From Methanothrix sp. (lineage in GTDB: Archaea > Halobacteriota > Methanosarcinia > Methanotrichales > Methanotrichaceae): a stretch of DNA of 5,807 nt. This document shows positions 5,123 to 5,807 of this stretch, in pieces. Position 1 is the stretch's first letter. Every line of letters starts with the position of its first letter. Below the pieces are notes generated by a model. It did no database searches. It was not told where the DNA came from and was given only the letters and a program-made list of their open reading frames with translations. The position numbers and the translations under genes are program-made. The DNA is taken from contig JAJRAX010000118.1 of assembly GCA_028679775.1 (NCBI GenBank), positions 1 through 5,807 of the forward strand. The letters run 5' to 3'.

Positions 5123-5743
5123 ATGGTCGAGGTGTTCAAAGGTACAACTACGGTAGGTGTACTCTGCGATGGAGGTGTAGTACTTGCATCGGAGAGCCGT
5201 GCTACCATGGGCAGCTTCATAGCCAGCAGCACCGCCAAGAAGGTCTATCAGGTCGATGATCTGGTGGGTCTGACAACGGCGGGCGTGGTGGGTGATGCTC
5301 AGTCGCTGGTCCGGATGGTTCAGGTTGAGGCCCGGCTCTACAAGATGCAACGAGGCGAGAATATGACAGTCAAAGCCATAACATCAATGCTCGCCAATAT
5401 TCTCTCCTCTCGTCGTTACTATCCTTTCATGGTACAACTGGTCATGGGTGGCGTGGACCGATACGGCCCCAAGATCTATTCGCTTGATGCTCTAGGCGGC
5501 CAGATCGAAGAGCGCAAGGTTGTGGCCACAGGCTCTGGCTCTCCCATCGCCTACGGCGTGCTGGAGGCCATGTACAAGCCAGGCATCAGCATCAAGGATG
5601 GAACCATCCTGGCAGCAAAATCAATTCAAAGTGCCATGAAGCGCGATTCAGCTTCTGGCGACAAGATCGAGCTCGTCAGAATTACAGATAAATACGAGGA
5701 GGTAGGCGAGCCGGAGTTTTCTGAGATCATGAAGCTCCTCTAA
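5123..5743 (+). CDS. psmB: 20S proteasome beta subunit (threonine protease)
   Basis: This 206-residue Ntn-hydrolase subunit forms the two inner heptameric rings of the archaeal 20S core and carries the peptide-cleaving site. A seven-residue propeptide (MVEVFKG) precedes TTTVGV. Self-cleavage after G7 would expose T8 as the catalytic N-terminal threonine. The partner residues are in place: E24 (mature 17), K40 (mature 33), and the GSGS (137-140) and RDSASGD (174-180) segments that support the nucleophile and autolysis. The mature length of about 199 residues is normal. The alpha subunit and the ATPase PAN are not in this window. The gene has its own TATA box and a good Shine-Dalgarno site, and the aCPSF1 start follows after 20 nt, so the two are probably co-transcribed. 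Nothing is truncated or odd. This is the most secure call here. Confidence 0.98.
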   Translation: MVEVFKGTTTVGVLCDGGVVLASESRATMGSFIASSTAKKVYQVDDLVGLTTAGVVGDAQSLVRMVQVEARLYKMQRGENMTVKAITSMLANILSSRRYYPFMVQLVMGGVDRYGPKIYSLDALGGQIEERKVVATGSGSPIAYGVLEAMYKPGISIKDGTILAAKSIQSAMKRDSASGDKIELVRITDKYEEVGEPEFSEIMKLL

Positions 5744-5745
5744 CC

Positions 5746-5751
5746 TTTTTT
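5746..5751 (+). other. T-run between psmB and the aCPSF1 start
   Basis: Six T follow the psmB stop by 2 nt and end 12 nt before the predicted TTG start of the next gene. T tracts are archaeal termination signals, so this could cause partial termination and lower the downstream message. It may equally be chance. GGATGTG directly after it (5752-5758) resembles a weak ribosome site for the next gene. Confidence 0.25.
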
Positions 5752-5763
5752 GGATGTGTTCTA

Positions 5764-5807
5764 TTGTCAGTAGAAGAAGTACTTTTTGAGCTCAAACGCA
5801 AGGTGCA
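5764..5807 (+). CDS. Start of aCPSF1, beta-CASP ribonuclease with KH domains (partial)
   Basis: An open frame begins at a TTG codon and runs off the window. It gives (M)SVEEVLFELKRKV, which resembles the N-terminus I recall for archaeal CPSF1 homologues of methanogens (roughly xIEDVLxELKRKI). That enzyme carries N-terminal KH domains followed by a metallo-beta-lactamase/beta-CASP nuclease core, and it is known to cut RNA 3' ends and act in transcription termination. Location after psmB agrees with gene order I recall in Methanosarcinales. No in-frame ATG lies between the psmB stop and this TTG, and GGATGTG lies just upstream at suitable spacing. Only 14 complete codons are visible, so the identification rests on a short match plus context. 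Confidence 0.65.
   Translation, partial: MSVEEVLFELKRKV

Noticed and set aside
5087..5350. Minus-strand 87-residue frame over the psmB start
   Set aside because: It is antisense to the conserved catalytic N-terminus of psmB and covers its promoter leader; the translation matches nothing.
1..5807. CRISPR array, insertion sequence, tRNA, rRNA or integration site
   Set aside because: I saw no regularly spaced direct repeats, transposase-like protein, terminal inverted repeats or cloverleaf sequence. Genes are intact and typical of archaeal core or shell genome.

Overview
This window looks like ordinary chromosome from a methanogenic or related euryarchaeon, most likely the Methanosarcinales / Methanotrichaceae (Methanothrix/Methanosaeta-like) group. 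The evidence is an archaeal 20S proteasome beta subunit followed by the start of the archaeal CPSF-like ribonuclease aCPSF1. There is also a DUF63 membrane protein (an archaeal family), a secreted protein with a PGF-CTERM-type archaeosortase tail, TATA-box promoters with some leaderless starts, and Shine-Dalgarno sites of the archaeal GGAGGTGAT type. The genus is inferred, not demonstrated.

Layout, left to right. (1) 1-56: the last codons of an unidentified plus-strand gene. (2) 97-513, plus: a small CoA-binding (YccU-type) Rossmann protein with its own TATA box and a downstream T-run. (3) 545-1965, minus: a two-gene unit in which a short exported PGF-CTERM protein is followed after 11 nt by a cation-diffusion-facilitator metal transporter with a cysteine-rich C-terminal tail. 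(4) 1978-2112: a divergent promoter region. (5) 2113-4094, plus: a second two-gene unit, an all-trans polyprenyl diphosphate synthase whose 3' end overlaps a radical SAM protein carrying a twitch/SPASM-like auxiliary Fe-S domain. (6) 4136-5008, minus: a DUF63 multi-span membrane protein, convergent with the radical SAM gene. (7) 5009-5122: a divergent promoter region with a strong TATA box and Shine-Dalgarno site for psmB. (8) 5123-5743, plus: psmB, followed after 20 nt by the first 15 codons of aCPSF1, which runs off the window.

How the genes may work together. The prenyl synthase and radical SAM genes overlap and are probably translationally coupled. They are the best candidate for a less-described function, perhaps making or modifying a prenylated compound such as the membrane electron carrier methanophenazine; this is a hypothesis. 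The psmB-aCPSF1 pair joins protein turnover and RNA 3'-end processing in one transcription unit. The metal transporter and the surface protein are co-directional and closely spaced, so probably co-transcribed. I saw no mobile element, CRISPR array, tRNA or rRNA. No gene-free stretch exceeds 300 bases.
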